DNA of 22,258 nucleotides from VBDM01 sp035280025 (GTDB lineage: Bacteria > Pseudomonadota > Gammaproteobacteria > Burkholderiales > SG8-39): contig DATEGT010000116.1 of NCBI GenBank assembly GCA_035280025.1, positions 1 to 22,258 of the forward strand, read 5' to 3'. The notes beneath the pieces are model-generated. The model did no database searches, was not told the DNA's origin, and saw nothing but the letters and a program-made list of their open reading frames with translations. Made by a program: the position numbers and the translations under genes. Positions 1-6,616 of this stretch are shown here, in pieces; position 1 is the first letter of the stretch, and the number at the start of each line of letters is the position of its first letter.

Positions 1-428
1 GTGAAGATTCCCATCTCGCCGACCAGCTGTCCGGTCTTGACGAAGGCGTCCTTGCCCTCGATCCGCACCCGCCCGCTGAGGACCAGAAACACCTCGTCGG
101 AGTGATCGCCCTTTTCGAACAGCCGGGTGCCGCCGGGAACCCGGCGTACCTTCATGTACGGCACGAGCATGTCGAGAGAGAGCGTTCCGCGCGCGGCGCG
201 CTTGACCCGGCGTATCAGCAGCCGCATCTGGTAAAGCCGCGCCGCGTTCAGCGGGAGCAGCAGCATGTGGAGCGCCACGATCGGGTGCGCTCCCGCCATC
301 AGGCCGTAGGCGGCGAACGCCACGTTGCTGGCGATCGCCACCCAGCGCAGCGGGATCATCGTCTTCAAATAGAAGGTCGTCACCACGAGAGCGGCGGCGA
401 CCCATCCGAGGACGTCTACGATGCTCAT
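1..428 (-). CDS. Membrane protein with C-terminal cyclic-nucleotide-binding domain (partial)
   Basis: The gene reads leftward off the window edge, so only the first 142 or so codons are visible. The first 70 residues are hydrophobic, with about three membrane segments (around residues 7-20, 26-42 and 46-62), then a basic linker (IRRVKRAARG). From about residue 90 comes a cyclic-nucleotide-binding fold: GGTRLFEKGDHSDEVFLVL, then SGRVRI and GQLVGEMGIF as the window ends. Three helices followed by this domain is the layout of Popeye-like proteins; that comparison is by architecture only. ATG 428 is the start because TAG lies two codons upstream in frame. An 11-codon reading frame with a good ribosome binding site ends in the ATGA overlap at this start. 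The gene diverges from the response regulator at 684. Ligand and role are unknown, and the phosphate-binding cassette is off the edge. Confidence 0.8.
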   Translation of the reverse strand, partial: MSIVDVLGWVAAALVVTTFYLKTMIPLRWVAIASNVAFAAYGLMAGAHPIVALHMLLLPLNAARLYQMRLLIRRVKRAARGTLSLDMLVPYMKVRRVPGGTRLFEKGDHSDEVFLVLSGRVRIEGKDAFVKTGQLVGEMGIF

Positions 429-460
429 GGTCTACCCCGTCCGGCAGGGCTGGCAAACAT
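425..460 (-). CDS. Possible 11-codon leader ORF coupled to the cyclic-nucleotide gene
   Basis: On the minus strand GGAGG (471-467) sits six bases before an ATG at 460. The frame encodes MFASPAGRGRP and stops at TGA 427-425, which overlaps the ATG of the downstream gene as ATGA. The downstream gene has no comparable ribosome binding site of its own, so translational coupling is plausible. The peptide is too short for homology to help, and no attenuator-like codon run is present. It could be a chance frame. Confidence 0.3.
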   Translation of the reverse strand: MFASPAGRGRP

Positions 461-605
461 CCCGGTCCTCCTGTCAAAACGTCAACGAAATCGGCCAACA
501 GGCGCGAGTTTCACCAGCATCACGGCGACCGGGCACAATGATTCCGGGACATCAACTCGTGCGCCCGCCACTGTACGAAGGTTCCAGGACCGGAGTAAAT
601 TGAGT

Positions 606-623
606 TTTGGTCTTAAGACCAAA
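606..623. promoter_or_regulatory. Perfect 18-bp palindrome, candidate operator
   Basis: TTTGGTCTTAAGACCAAA reads the same on both strands with no mismatch. It lies in the 255-bp spacer between the divergent cyclic-nucleotide gene and the response regulator, ending 60 bases before the GTG at 684 and just upstream of a weak promoter-like pair. Length and symmetry fit a dimer-binding site. NarL/LuxR-type regulators such as DosR bind similar dyads, and GntR-type sites (TGGTC/GACCA half sites) are an alternative. Which protein binds is inference. Confidence 0.5.
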
Positions 624-624
624 G

Positions 625-653
625 TCGAAGGGCCGGCGGCGGGCGTGTATGCT
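625..653 (+). promoter_or_regulatory. Weak candidate promoter of the response regulator
   Basis: TCGAAG (625-630) and TATGCT (648-653) are separated by 17 bases. The predicted transcription start near 660 leaves a leader of about 24 bases with AAGGGA before the GTG at 684. The -35 match is poor, as expected for an activator-dependent promoter, and the palindrome at 606-623 lies directly upstream. The rest of the 429-683 spacer shows nothing else recognisable. Confidence 0.25.
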
Positions 654-683
654 TGAATGCGGGGAACCGGAAGGGACGCGGAC

Positions 684-1304
684 GTGAAGATCCTCATCGC
701 GGACGATCACACGCTGTTTCGCGAGGGCATGCGCCACGTCCTGGTCCGGCTGGCGGACGAGGTGCAGATCGTGGAGGCCGGGGACTGCGCCCAGGCCCTG
801 AAGGCGGTCGAGGACCATGCCGACATCGCCCTGGTACTGCTTGATCTCCACATGCCGGGACGGGACGGCTTCGCCGCTTTAGACACGTTGTCGAGAAGGC
901 ACCCGGCGCTGCCGATCGTGGTCCTGTCGGGCTCCGAGAGCCAGGCGGAGATGAGGCGCGCTCTCGACAACGGAGCCATGGGCTTCATTCCCAAATCGGC
1001 GACCGCGCAGGTGATGCTGAGCGCCCTGCGGCTGGTGCTGTCCGGCGGCGTCTACGTGCCGCCGGCGCTGGTGCGATCCGACGCGGGCGCCCGCGCGCCG
1101 GCCCTGACGCCGAGGCAGATCGACGTGCTGTCGCGCGTGATCGAAGGCAAGCCGAACAAGATCATCGCGGGCGAGCTCGCCCTGACCGAGGCGACCGTCA
1201 AGGCCCACATCAGCGCCGTGTTCAAGGCGCTCGACGTGACGAACCGCACGCAGGCGGCGCGCGCCGCCGAGCGGATGGGACTGAAGCTCTCGAGGACTTG
1301 CTGA
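684..1304 (+). CDS. NarL/LuxR-family response regulator
   Basis: This is a 206-residue two-domain response regulator. The receiver begins KILIADDHTLFREGM, with acidic pair D7/D8, phospho-acceptor D54 in VLLDLHMPGRDG and the conserved lysine K104 in GFIPKSA. The C-terminal LuxR helix-turn-helix runs from about residue 140 (LTPRQIDVLSRVIEGKPNK, then LTEATVKAHISAVFKAL). I place the start at GTG 684: AAGGGA lies seven bases upstream and the protein then begins at the first receiver strand, whereas an in-frame ATG at 657 adds nine residues with no ribosome binding site. It converges with the hybrid kinase that ends at 1324, 19 bases away. That makes the kinase its likely partner, though no sequence feature proves the pairing. 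The palindrome upstream suggests autoregulation. Targets are unknown. Confidence 0.9.
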   Translation: MKILIADDHTLFREGMRHVLVRLADEVQIVEAGDCAQALKAVEDHADIALVLLDLHMPGRDGFAALDTLSRRHPALPIVVLSGSESQAEMRRALDNGAMGFIPKSATAQVMLSALRLVLSGGVYVPPALVRSDAGARAPALTPRQIDVLSRVIEGKPNKIIAGELALTEATVKAHISAVFKALDVTNRTQAARAAERMGLKLSRTC

Positions 1305-1323
1305 GGAATCTACTGAACTAGAA

Positions 1324-3108
1324 CTAGGCGGCGCGCGGGCGAGCGTTCCGCAGGAAGGCCCGCAGCATCGCCGGCTGGACCGGCTTGTGCACCAGCTGAT
1401 GACCGCCGGCGGTGACCTCGCGCAGCCGCTCGGGCGCGGTGTCGCCGGTGATGATCAGGGCGGGAATCTTCGCGCCGAACTCGCGTCTCAACCGCTCGAC
1501 CGCCTCGACCCCGGTGCGCTCGTCGCGCAGGCGATAGTCGGCGATGATCGCGTCGGGCGCGATCGCGCGCGTGCGCAGGCGCTCCACCGCCTCGTCCTCG
1601 GACCCGGCGAGCACGATGTCGCAGCCCCACTGACGCAGCAGCGTTCGCATGCCCTCGCGGATGCTGCCTTCGTCGTCGATCACCACCGCCAGCAGCCCGG
1701 CCACGTCGTTCCCCGCGGCCTCGGCGACGGGCGCCGCCTCCGCCGTCACGCGCGCGGGATCCCCGAGCGGCACGGTGACGGAGAAGCACGACCCTCTGCC
1801 CGGGGTCGATCGAACGTCGATCGGATGTTGCAACAGGCGCGCGACGCGGTCGACGATCGCGAGTCCCAGCCCGAGTCCCTTGGTGCGGTCGCGCTCGGGA
1901 TTGCCGAGCTGATAGAACTCCTTGAAAATCTCGCGCTGCTGCGCCAGCGGCACCCCGACCCCGGTGTCGCTGACCTCGATGCGGACGGCGTCGGCGGACG
2001 GCGTGCTTGCAACCCGGACCGCGCCCTTGTCGGTGTAGCGGATGGCGTTCGAGATGTAGTTGCGCAGGATGCGCTCGAGCAGCGCGGGATCGCTGTAGAC
2101 CGCGGCATCGCAGCGCGAGCATTCGAGCGCAAGGCCCTTGGCGGCGGCGTCCGCAGCGTGATCGTTGACGAGCCGCTCGCAGAGGTCCCCCAGCCGGAAA
2201 TGCTGCGGCGCCGGCTGCAGGACTCCCGCGTCGAGGCGCGAGACGTCGAGGAGCGCGTTGAAGAGCTTCTCCAGCGCGCTCACCGACACGTTGATGTTGT
2301 CGACGATCTTCCGCCCCTCGGGGGTGCCGATGTGCTCGTCGAGCGCGGAGGTGAACAGGGCGAGCGCATGCAGCGGCTGGCGCAGATCGTGGCTCGCGGC
2401 GGCGAGGAACTTCGACTTGGCTACGTTGGCGCGCTCGGCTTCGTCGCGCTGCTCGCTCAGCTCTCGCACGAGATCGATGTTCTGGAAGCGCAGGCTAAGC
2501 GATTCGGCGATGGTCCGGCTGATCGTGCGCCCAAAGAAGGTCAGGGCCAGGACGTAGGCGAACGTCATTATCCCGAGAGCGATGTGGGTCGGCGTGTTCA
2601 TCAGGATGAGCCTCGCGCCGATGGGCACGAGGGAGATCGGAAGAAAGGCGTAGAACGCCGGCATGTACGCCGTGAGCGACGACACCGCGCCCGCGCCCAT
2701 GCCCATCAGCACGAAAAGTATGAACAACTGATACTCGGTCGATCCGGCCGGGAGCAGGAACAGTCCGGCCGCGCCCCACATCGAGCCCGAGGCGCCGGAG
2801 CAGATAACCGAGCCGCGCGCCCACCTCGTCAGGGGAGACCCCGGCGCCGCGCCCCGGTACGCCAGGTAGTAGGCCGCCCGCAGCGCGAGCGTCGCCACGG
2901 TCGCGGATCCCCAGGCCAACAGCGCGGTGCGCGACGCGACGCCCCAGAGCCCGTAGACCATGGCGGCCGCGACGACCGCGTTGATCGCGAGGAGCACCGG
3001 CTGGTACTTGTAGATGACCTTGATGCGCTCGTTCAGTATCGCGCGCTCATGGCCGCCGCGAATCGCGGCAGTGGATTGCGATGCGTGCGTGTCCAGGAAT
3101 CGCATCAT
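1324..3108 (-). CDS. Hybrid sensor histidine kinase with C-terminal receiver
   Basis: This is a 594-residue membrane kinase. Residues 35-195 form about six hydrophobic segments with no large extracytoplasmic domain, so the signal is probably sensed in or at the membrane. A short coiled segment leads to the H-box FLAAASHDLRQPLHALALF with phospho-accepting H240. The ATPase domain has the N-box (ILRNYISNAIRYTDKG, N350/N354), DTGVGVP (381-387) and GLGLGLAIV (411-419). A receiver follows at 473-590 with D478/D479, phospho-acceptor D524 (IIADYRL) and K575. Frames further upstream stay open to 3399 but run into miaA. ATG 3108 leaves a TATACT -10 box about 27 bases upstream; no strong ribosome binding site is visible. 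It lies tail to tail with the LuxR-type regulator. The internal receiver suggests a phosphorelay or self-regulation. The stimulus cannot be read from the sequence. Confidence 0.9.
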   Translation of the reverse strand: MMRFLDTHASQSTAAIRGGHERAILNERIKVIYKYQPVLLAINAVVAAAMVYGLWGVASRTALLAWGSATVATLALRAAYYLAYRGAAPGSPLTRWARGSVICSGASGSMWGAAGLFLLPAGSTEYQLFILFVLMGMGAGAVSSLTAYMPAFYAFLPISLVPIGARLILMNTPTHIALGIMTFAYVLALTFFGRTISRTIAESLSLRFQNIDLVRELSEQRDEAERANVAKSKFLAAASHDLRQPLHALALFTSALDEHIGTPEGRKIVDNINVSVSALEKLFNALLDVSRLDAGVLQPAPQHFRLGDLCERLVNDHAADAAAKGLALECSRCDAAVYSDPALLERILRNYISNAIRYTDKGAVRVASTPSADAVRIEVSDTGVGVPLAQQREIFKEFYQLGNPERDRTKGLGLGLAIVDRVARLLQHPIDVRSTPGRGSCFSVTVPLGDPARVTAEAAPVAEAAGNDVAGLLAVVIDDEGSIREGMRTLLRQWGCDIVLAGSEDEAVERLRTRAIAPDAIIADYRLRDERTGVEAVERLRREFGAKIPALIITGDTAPERLREVTAGGHQLVHKPVQPAMLRAFLRNARPRAA

Positions 3109-3134
3109 TGCGGCGCTCGGGGTTGTGCGCAGGA

Positions 3135-3140
3135 AGTATA
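3135..3140 (-). promoter_or_regulatory. -10 box for the hybrid kinase
   Basis: TATACT on the minus strand lies 26 bases before the kinase ATG at 3108 and predicts a leader of about 20 bases. No good -35 hexamer is seen 17 bases further upstream, where the sequence is GC-rich. Confidence 0.4.
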
Positions 3141-3157
3141 AGGCGTCCCCGCGCCGC

Positions 3158-3178
3158 GGGCGATGCACGGTGTCGCCC
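3158..3178. terminator. Hairpin after miaA, weak terminator candidate
   Basis: GGGCGA (3158-3163) pairs with TCGCCC (3173-3178) around a nine-base loop. It lies downstream of miaA and upstream of the kinase promoter on the minus strand. There is no T-run after it, so intrinsic termination is doubtful. Confidence 0.2.
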
Positions 3179-3206
3179 GTACCTCCGCGCGCGGTATTTC
3201 CCGTTT

Positions 3207-4145
3207 CTAGGATCCCGCGATCCGGCCTCGCAGGTGGCCGGCGACCTGCGCCGCCACGTCGGGCGCCAGGCACTCGAACGCGCTCACGCCCTTCATGCTC
3301 CGCAGCCAGGTGAGCTGACGCTTGGCGAGCTGGCGGGTTGCGGAAACACCACGCCGGCGAAGCTCGTCGCGATCGAACTCTCCCTCCAGGAATTGCCACG
3401 CCTGCCGGTATCCTACGGTGCGCATCGAGGGCAGGCCCGGACGCAGCGCGTAGCGTCCGCGCAGCGCCCGCAATTCCTCGACGAGGCCGTTCCCGAGCAT
3501 TTCCCCGAAGCGCGATTCGATGCGCCGATGCAAGCCGTCGCGGTCCGCGGGAACGAGGGCGACCTCGACGAGGCGGAAGGAGAGGGCGCCTTTTTTTCGC
3601 CCGAGCAGCTCGGACATCGGCCTTCCCGTGACTCGATGGATTTCGAGCGCGCGCTGGATTCGCTGCGCGTCGTTCGGCTTCAATCTCGCCGCGGTCGGCG
3701 CATCGACCTTCGCGAGCTCGGCGTGCAGCGCGGGCCAGCCGCGCTCGGCGGCCTCGGCGTCGATATGCGCGCGCACCGTGGCGTCCGACTCGGGAAGCTC
3801 CGAGAGTCCCTCGCGCAGCGCCTTGAAATAGAGCATGGTCCCGCCGACGAGCAGCGGGGTGCGGCCGCGAGACGCGATCTCGCGGATCAATCCGGCGGCG
3901 TCGCTGCGAAACTGGGCGGCGGAGTAGCTCTCGGTCGGGTCGAGGATGTCGATCAGGTGATGCTGCACCGCCCGGCGCTCGGCGGCCGATGGCTTCGCGG
4001 TGCCGATGTCCATGCCGCGGTAGATCTGCGCCGAATCGACGCTGACGATCTCGACCGGAAAGCGCTCGGCCAGCCTGGCCGCCACGGCGCTCTTGCCGCT
4101 CGCGGTCGGACCCATGAGGAGGACTGCGAGGGGTTCAGCGGCCAC
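3207..4145 (-). CDS. miaA: tRNA dimethylallyltransferase
   Basis: MiaA transfers a dimethylallyl group to N6 of A37 in tRNAs that read codons starting with U. This 312-residue protein has the family's usual length. It shows the P-loop GPTASGKS (12-19), the catalytic segment VDSAQIYRGMDIGTAKP (D37), the DPTESYSAAQFR element and GGTMLYFKAL. The start is ambiguous. GTG 4145 places the P-loop about 11 residues in, as is usual, and overlaps the end of mutL by 11 bases. A TTG at 4172 would add nine residues and deepen the overlap. The overlap implies co-transcription with mutL, as in the widespread mutL-miaA pair. A run of seven A residues in the coding strand (3591-3597) encodes Lys-Lys. hfq and hflX, which follow miaA in E. 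coli, are absent here. Confidence 0.96.
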   Translation of the reverse strand: MAAEPLAVLLMGPTASGKSAVAARLAERFPVEIVSVDSAQIYRGMDIGTAKPSAAERRAVQHHLIDILDPTESYSAAQFRSDAAGLIREIASRGRTPLLVGGTMLYFKALREGLSELPESDATVRAHIDAEAAERGWPALHAELAKVDAPTAARLKPNDAQRIQRALEIHRVTGRPMSELLGRKKGALSFRLVEVALVPADRDGLHRRIESRFGEMLGNGLVEELRALRGRYALRPGLPSMRTVGYRQAWQFLEGEFDRDELRRRGVSATRQLAKRQLTWLRSMKGVSAFECLAPDVAAQVAGHLRGRIAGS

Positions 4146-5883
4146 GCATGAAGAGCTTGTCGAGGTCCGCAAGGCTCATCTGGAACCACGTTGGACGCCC
4201 GTGGTTGCACTGTCCGGAGCGCTCCGTCTCCTCCATCTCCCGCAGCAGCGCGTTCATCTCCGGAATGGTCAGCACCCGGTGTGCCCGCACGGCGCCGTGG
4301 CATGCCATCGTTCCCAGCAGCTCGTCGCGCCGCTCGGTGAGCACGCGGCTCGCGCCGTATTCGCGGATGTCGCGCAGCAGCGCGCGCGCGAGCACGGAGG
4401 CGTCGGCGTCGGCGAGCATCGCGGGGACCGCGCGCACCGCTAGAGCGAACGGCGAGATGGCGGCGACGTCGAAGCCGAGCTGGTTCAGGGTCGCGCCGTG
4501 CTCCTCCGCGGTGGCCACGTCGACGCGGTCGGCGTGGAAGGTCGAGGGGATGAGCAGCTTCTGCGTGTTCATCGCGCGCGCATCCAGCGCGCCCTTGAGC
4601 CTCTCGTAGAGAATGCGCTCGTGGGCCGCGTGCATGTCGACCAGCACCAAGCCTTCACGATTCTGCGCGAGGATGTAGACGCCGTGAAGCTGCGCAAGGG
4701 CATAGCCGAGGGGCGGCGCCTCCGGCGCATCGGAATCCTCGGGGAGCGGAGCGGGCGCCGCGCCGGCGGTGCGTTCCTCGAACATCGCGCGGTACCTGGC
4801 CACCGGCTGCGCCAGGCCCAGACCGGCCTGGCGGAGCTGCGGTGCGATCGAATGTCCTTCTGCCGCCGGAGCGGCGATCGCAGCGGGGACTTCGGCCGCG
4901 GTGCCCGACAGGCTCTTGGAGACCGCGTGGAACACGAACTGATGGACCGCGCGGGGATCGCGGAAGCGGATTTCGATCTTCGCGGGATGGACGTTGACGT
5001 CGACGGCGCGCGGATCGATCTCGAGGAAGAGGACGTACGCCGGGTGCCGCTCGCCGTGGAGCACGTCGCGGTACGCTTCCCGCAGGGCGTGCGTCAGGAG
5101 CTTGTCCCGGACGAAACGCCGGTTGACGTAGACGAACTGCGAGTCGCGCGCGGCGCGCGTGTACGCGGGAGAGCCGGTGAAGCCCGAGAGCTCGAGCGTG
5201 CCTCCGTTCGCGGCGACGGGCCGCATCGAGGCGGCGAACTCGCGGCCCAACGCCGCCTCGACCCGCTTCGCCGGGTCGCCGGGCGCGAGGCGGGAGACGA
5301 CCCGCCCGTTGTGCCGCAGGGTGAAGGCGACGTCGGGACGCGACAGGGCGGCGCGCGTGAAGATCTCCTCGCAGTGACCGAACTCGGTGGGCTCGCTCTT
5401 CAGGAACTTTCGACGCGCGGGCGTGTTGTAGTAGAGATCTGCGACTTCCACCGCGGTACCCTCGACCTGCGCGGCCGGCTCGACCGCCGCCGTGCTCCCG
5501 CCTTCCGCTCTGATGGAAAAGGCGCGGGCCGCTCCCGCGGCCCGACTCGCGATCCCGACGCGCGCGACCGAAGCGATGCTCGCGAGCGCCTCACCGCGAA
5601 ATCCCAGGGACCGGACCTGCTCGAGGTCGTCGAGCGACGCGATCTTGCTGGTCGCGTGGCGCGCGAACGCGAGCGGAAGGTCTTCCTTCGCGATTCCGGC
5701 GCCGTTGTCCACCACGCGGATCTGCTTGATGCCGCCTTCGCCGAGGGCGACGCCGATCTCGGTCGCGCCCGAGTCGAGGCTGTTCTCGAGGAGCTCTTTC
5801 ACGACCGACGCCGGCCTCTCGACCACCTCGCCCGCCGCGATCTGGCTGACCAGCGTCTCGGACAGGAGTCGGATGGCGGGCAC
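4135..5883 (-). CDS. mutL: DNA mismatch repair protein MutL, endonuclease type
   Basis: MutL is the ATP-driven coordinator of mismatch repair. This 582-residue protein has the N-terminal GHKL ATPase: VVKELLENSLDSGA (E30, N34), VVDNGAGI (D59), HATSKI (76-81) and GFRGEAL (94-100). A low-complexity Ala/Pro linker spans about 325-390. The C-terminal dimerisation domain carries DMHAAHERILYE (416-427), a form of the DQHA(X)2E(X)4E endonuclease motif, plus ACHGAVRA (527-534) and CNHGRPT (559-565), the other metal-site motifs. E. coli MutL lacks these and relies on MutH. This protein is therefore predicted to nick DNA itself, as described for MutH-lacking bacteria. I chose GTG 5883 because GGAAGA lies eight bases upstream and it matches the usual PAIRLLSETLVSQIAAGEVV beginning. 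The frame stays open to 5988 but would cross the divergent promoter. miaA overlaps its end. Confidence 0.97.
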   Translation of the reverse strand: MPAIRLLSETLVSQIAAGEVVERPASVVKELLENSLDSGATEIGVALGEGGIKQIRVVDNGAGIAKEDLPLAFARHATSKIASLDDLEQVRSLGFRGEALASIASVARVGIASRAAGAARAFSIRAEGGSTAAVEPAAQVEGTAVEVADLYYNTPARRKFLKSEPTEFGHCEEIFTRAALSRPDVAFTLRHNGRVVSRLAPGDPAKRVEAALGREFAASMRPVAANGGTLELSGFTGSPAYTRAARDSQFVYVNRRFVRDKLLTHALREAYRDVLHGERHPAYVLFLEIDPRAVDVNVHPAKIEIRFRDPRAVHQFVFHAVSKSLSGTAAEVPAAIAAPAAEGHSIAPQLRQAGLGLAQPVARYRAMFEERTAGAAPAPLPEDSDAPEAPPLGYALAQLHGVYILAQNREGLVLVDMHAAHERILYERLKGALDARAMNTQKLLIPSTFHADRVDVATAEEHGATLNQLGFDVAAISPFALAVRAVPAMLADADASVLARALLRDIREYGASRVLTERRDELLGTMACHGAVRAHRVLTIPEMNALLREMEETERSGQCNHGRPTWFQMSLADLDKLFMRGR

Positions 5884-5922
5884 GTTTCGGGTCTTCCGGG
5901 AGAGGGGGAAATCGACGCGCCA

Positions 5923-5928
5923 ATTATA
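5923..5928 (-). promoter_or_regulatory. -10 box for mutL-miaA
   Basis: A perfect TATAAT on the minus strand lies 39 bases before the mutL GTG and predicts a leader of about 33 bases. No -35 match is visible. It sits 10 bases from the opposing dedA-like -10 box, so the two divergent promoters probably interfere. Confidence 0.45.
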
Positions 5929-5938
5929 TGTGACACGG

Positions 5939-5944
5939 TAGAAT
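5939..5944 (+). promoter_or_regulatory. -10 box directly before the DedA-family gene
   Basis: TAGAAT ends six bases before the GTG at 5951. With a normal -10 to +1 distance, transcription would start at the GTG itself, giving a leaderless message. An in-frame stop (5939-5941) rules out a start further upstream. Confidence 0.3.
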
Positions 5945-5950
5945 GCGGCG

Positions 5951-6598
5951 GTGGAAATCCTGCTTTCCGGCTGGGATCTGCTGATCAATCTCGACCGGCA
6001 CCTCGCCGCCGTGCTCCAGCAGTACGGCGCATGGGTTTACCTGATCCTGTTCGTCATCATCTTCTCGGAGACCGGGCTGGTTGTGACGCCCTTCCTGCCC
6101 GGGGATTCACTGCTGTTCGTCGCCGGCGCGCTCGCCGCGGCGGGCGGAATGGGCGTGCACCTGCTTGCGCTGCTGCTGGTGTCCGCCGCGGTGCTCGGCA
6201 ACACGGTGAACTACTCGATCGGTCGCTACCTCGGCCCCAGGGTGTTCCACTGGGAGGGCTCGCGCCTGTTCAACCGCCAGGCGCTGGATCGCGCGCACGC
6301 CTTCTACGAGCGGCACGGCGGGAAGACCATCATCATCACGCGTTTCGTGCCGATCCTGCGCACCTTCGCCCCGTTCGTCGCGGGGATCGCAGGAATGGCC
6401 TATCTGCGTTTCTTCGCCTACAACCTAGCGGGGGCGCTCGCCTGGGTGCTGTCGCTTCTCTACGCGGGCTACTGGTTCGGCAACGTGCCGGTCGTGAAGC
6501 AGAACCTGAGCGCGGTGATACTCGGCGTGATCGCGCTCTCGCTGATGCCGCTCGTGTTCGAGTATTTCAGGTATCTGGTGAACCGCGCGAAGCCCTGA
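5951..6598 (+). CDS. DedA-family integral membrane protein
   Basis: This is a 215-residue polytopic membrane protein of the DedA (SNARE-associated/VTT) family. Members act in lipid translocation and proton-dependent envelope homeostasis. The family signature is complete: FSETGLVVTPFLPGDS gives E40 and D52, and ITRFVPILRTFAPFVAG gives R131 and R137. These match in spacing the four residues essential in E. coli YqjA (E39, D51, R130, R136). NYSIGRYLG (87-95) is also typical. GTG 5951 is the only possible start, because TAG lies in frame four codons upstream. No ribosome binding site is visible. The gene is divergent from mutL, converges on amiC with an 18-base gap, and separates two otherwise commonly adjacent blocks (tsaE-amiC and mutL-miaA). 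The paralogue cannot be named with confidence. Confidence 0.92.
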   Translation: MEILLSGWDLLINLDRHLAAVLQQYGAWVYLILFVIIFSETGLVVTPFLPGDSLLFVAGALAAAGGMGVHLLALLLVSAAVLGNTVNYSIGRYLGPRVFHWEGSRLFNRQALDRAHAFYERHGGKTIIITRFVPILRTFAPFVAGIAGMAYLRFFAYNLAGALAWVLSLLYAGYWFGNVPVVKQNLSAVILGVIALSLMPLVFEYFRYLVNRAKP

Positions 6599-6616
6599 GC
6601 CCGCCGCGGCGCGGAA

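Noticed and set aside
1387..3141. A 584-codon plus-strand frame antisense to the hybrid kinase
   Set aside because: The kinase on the other strand has all expected catalytic motifs in order; this frame has none.
3591..3597. A run of seven A residues in miaA as a programmed -1 frameshift site
   Set aside because: The heptamer A-AAA-AAA can slip, but no upstream Shine-Dalgarno-like stimulator or downstream pseudoknot is evident and the in-frame protein is full length.
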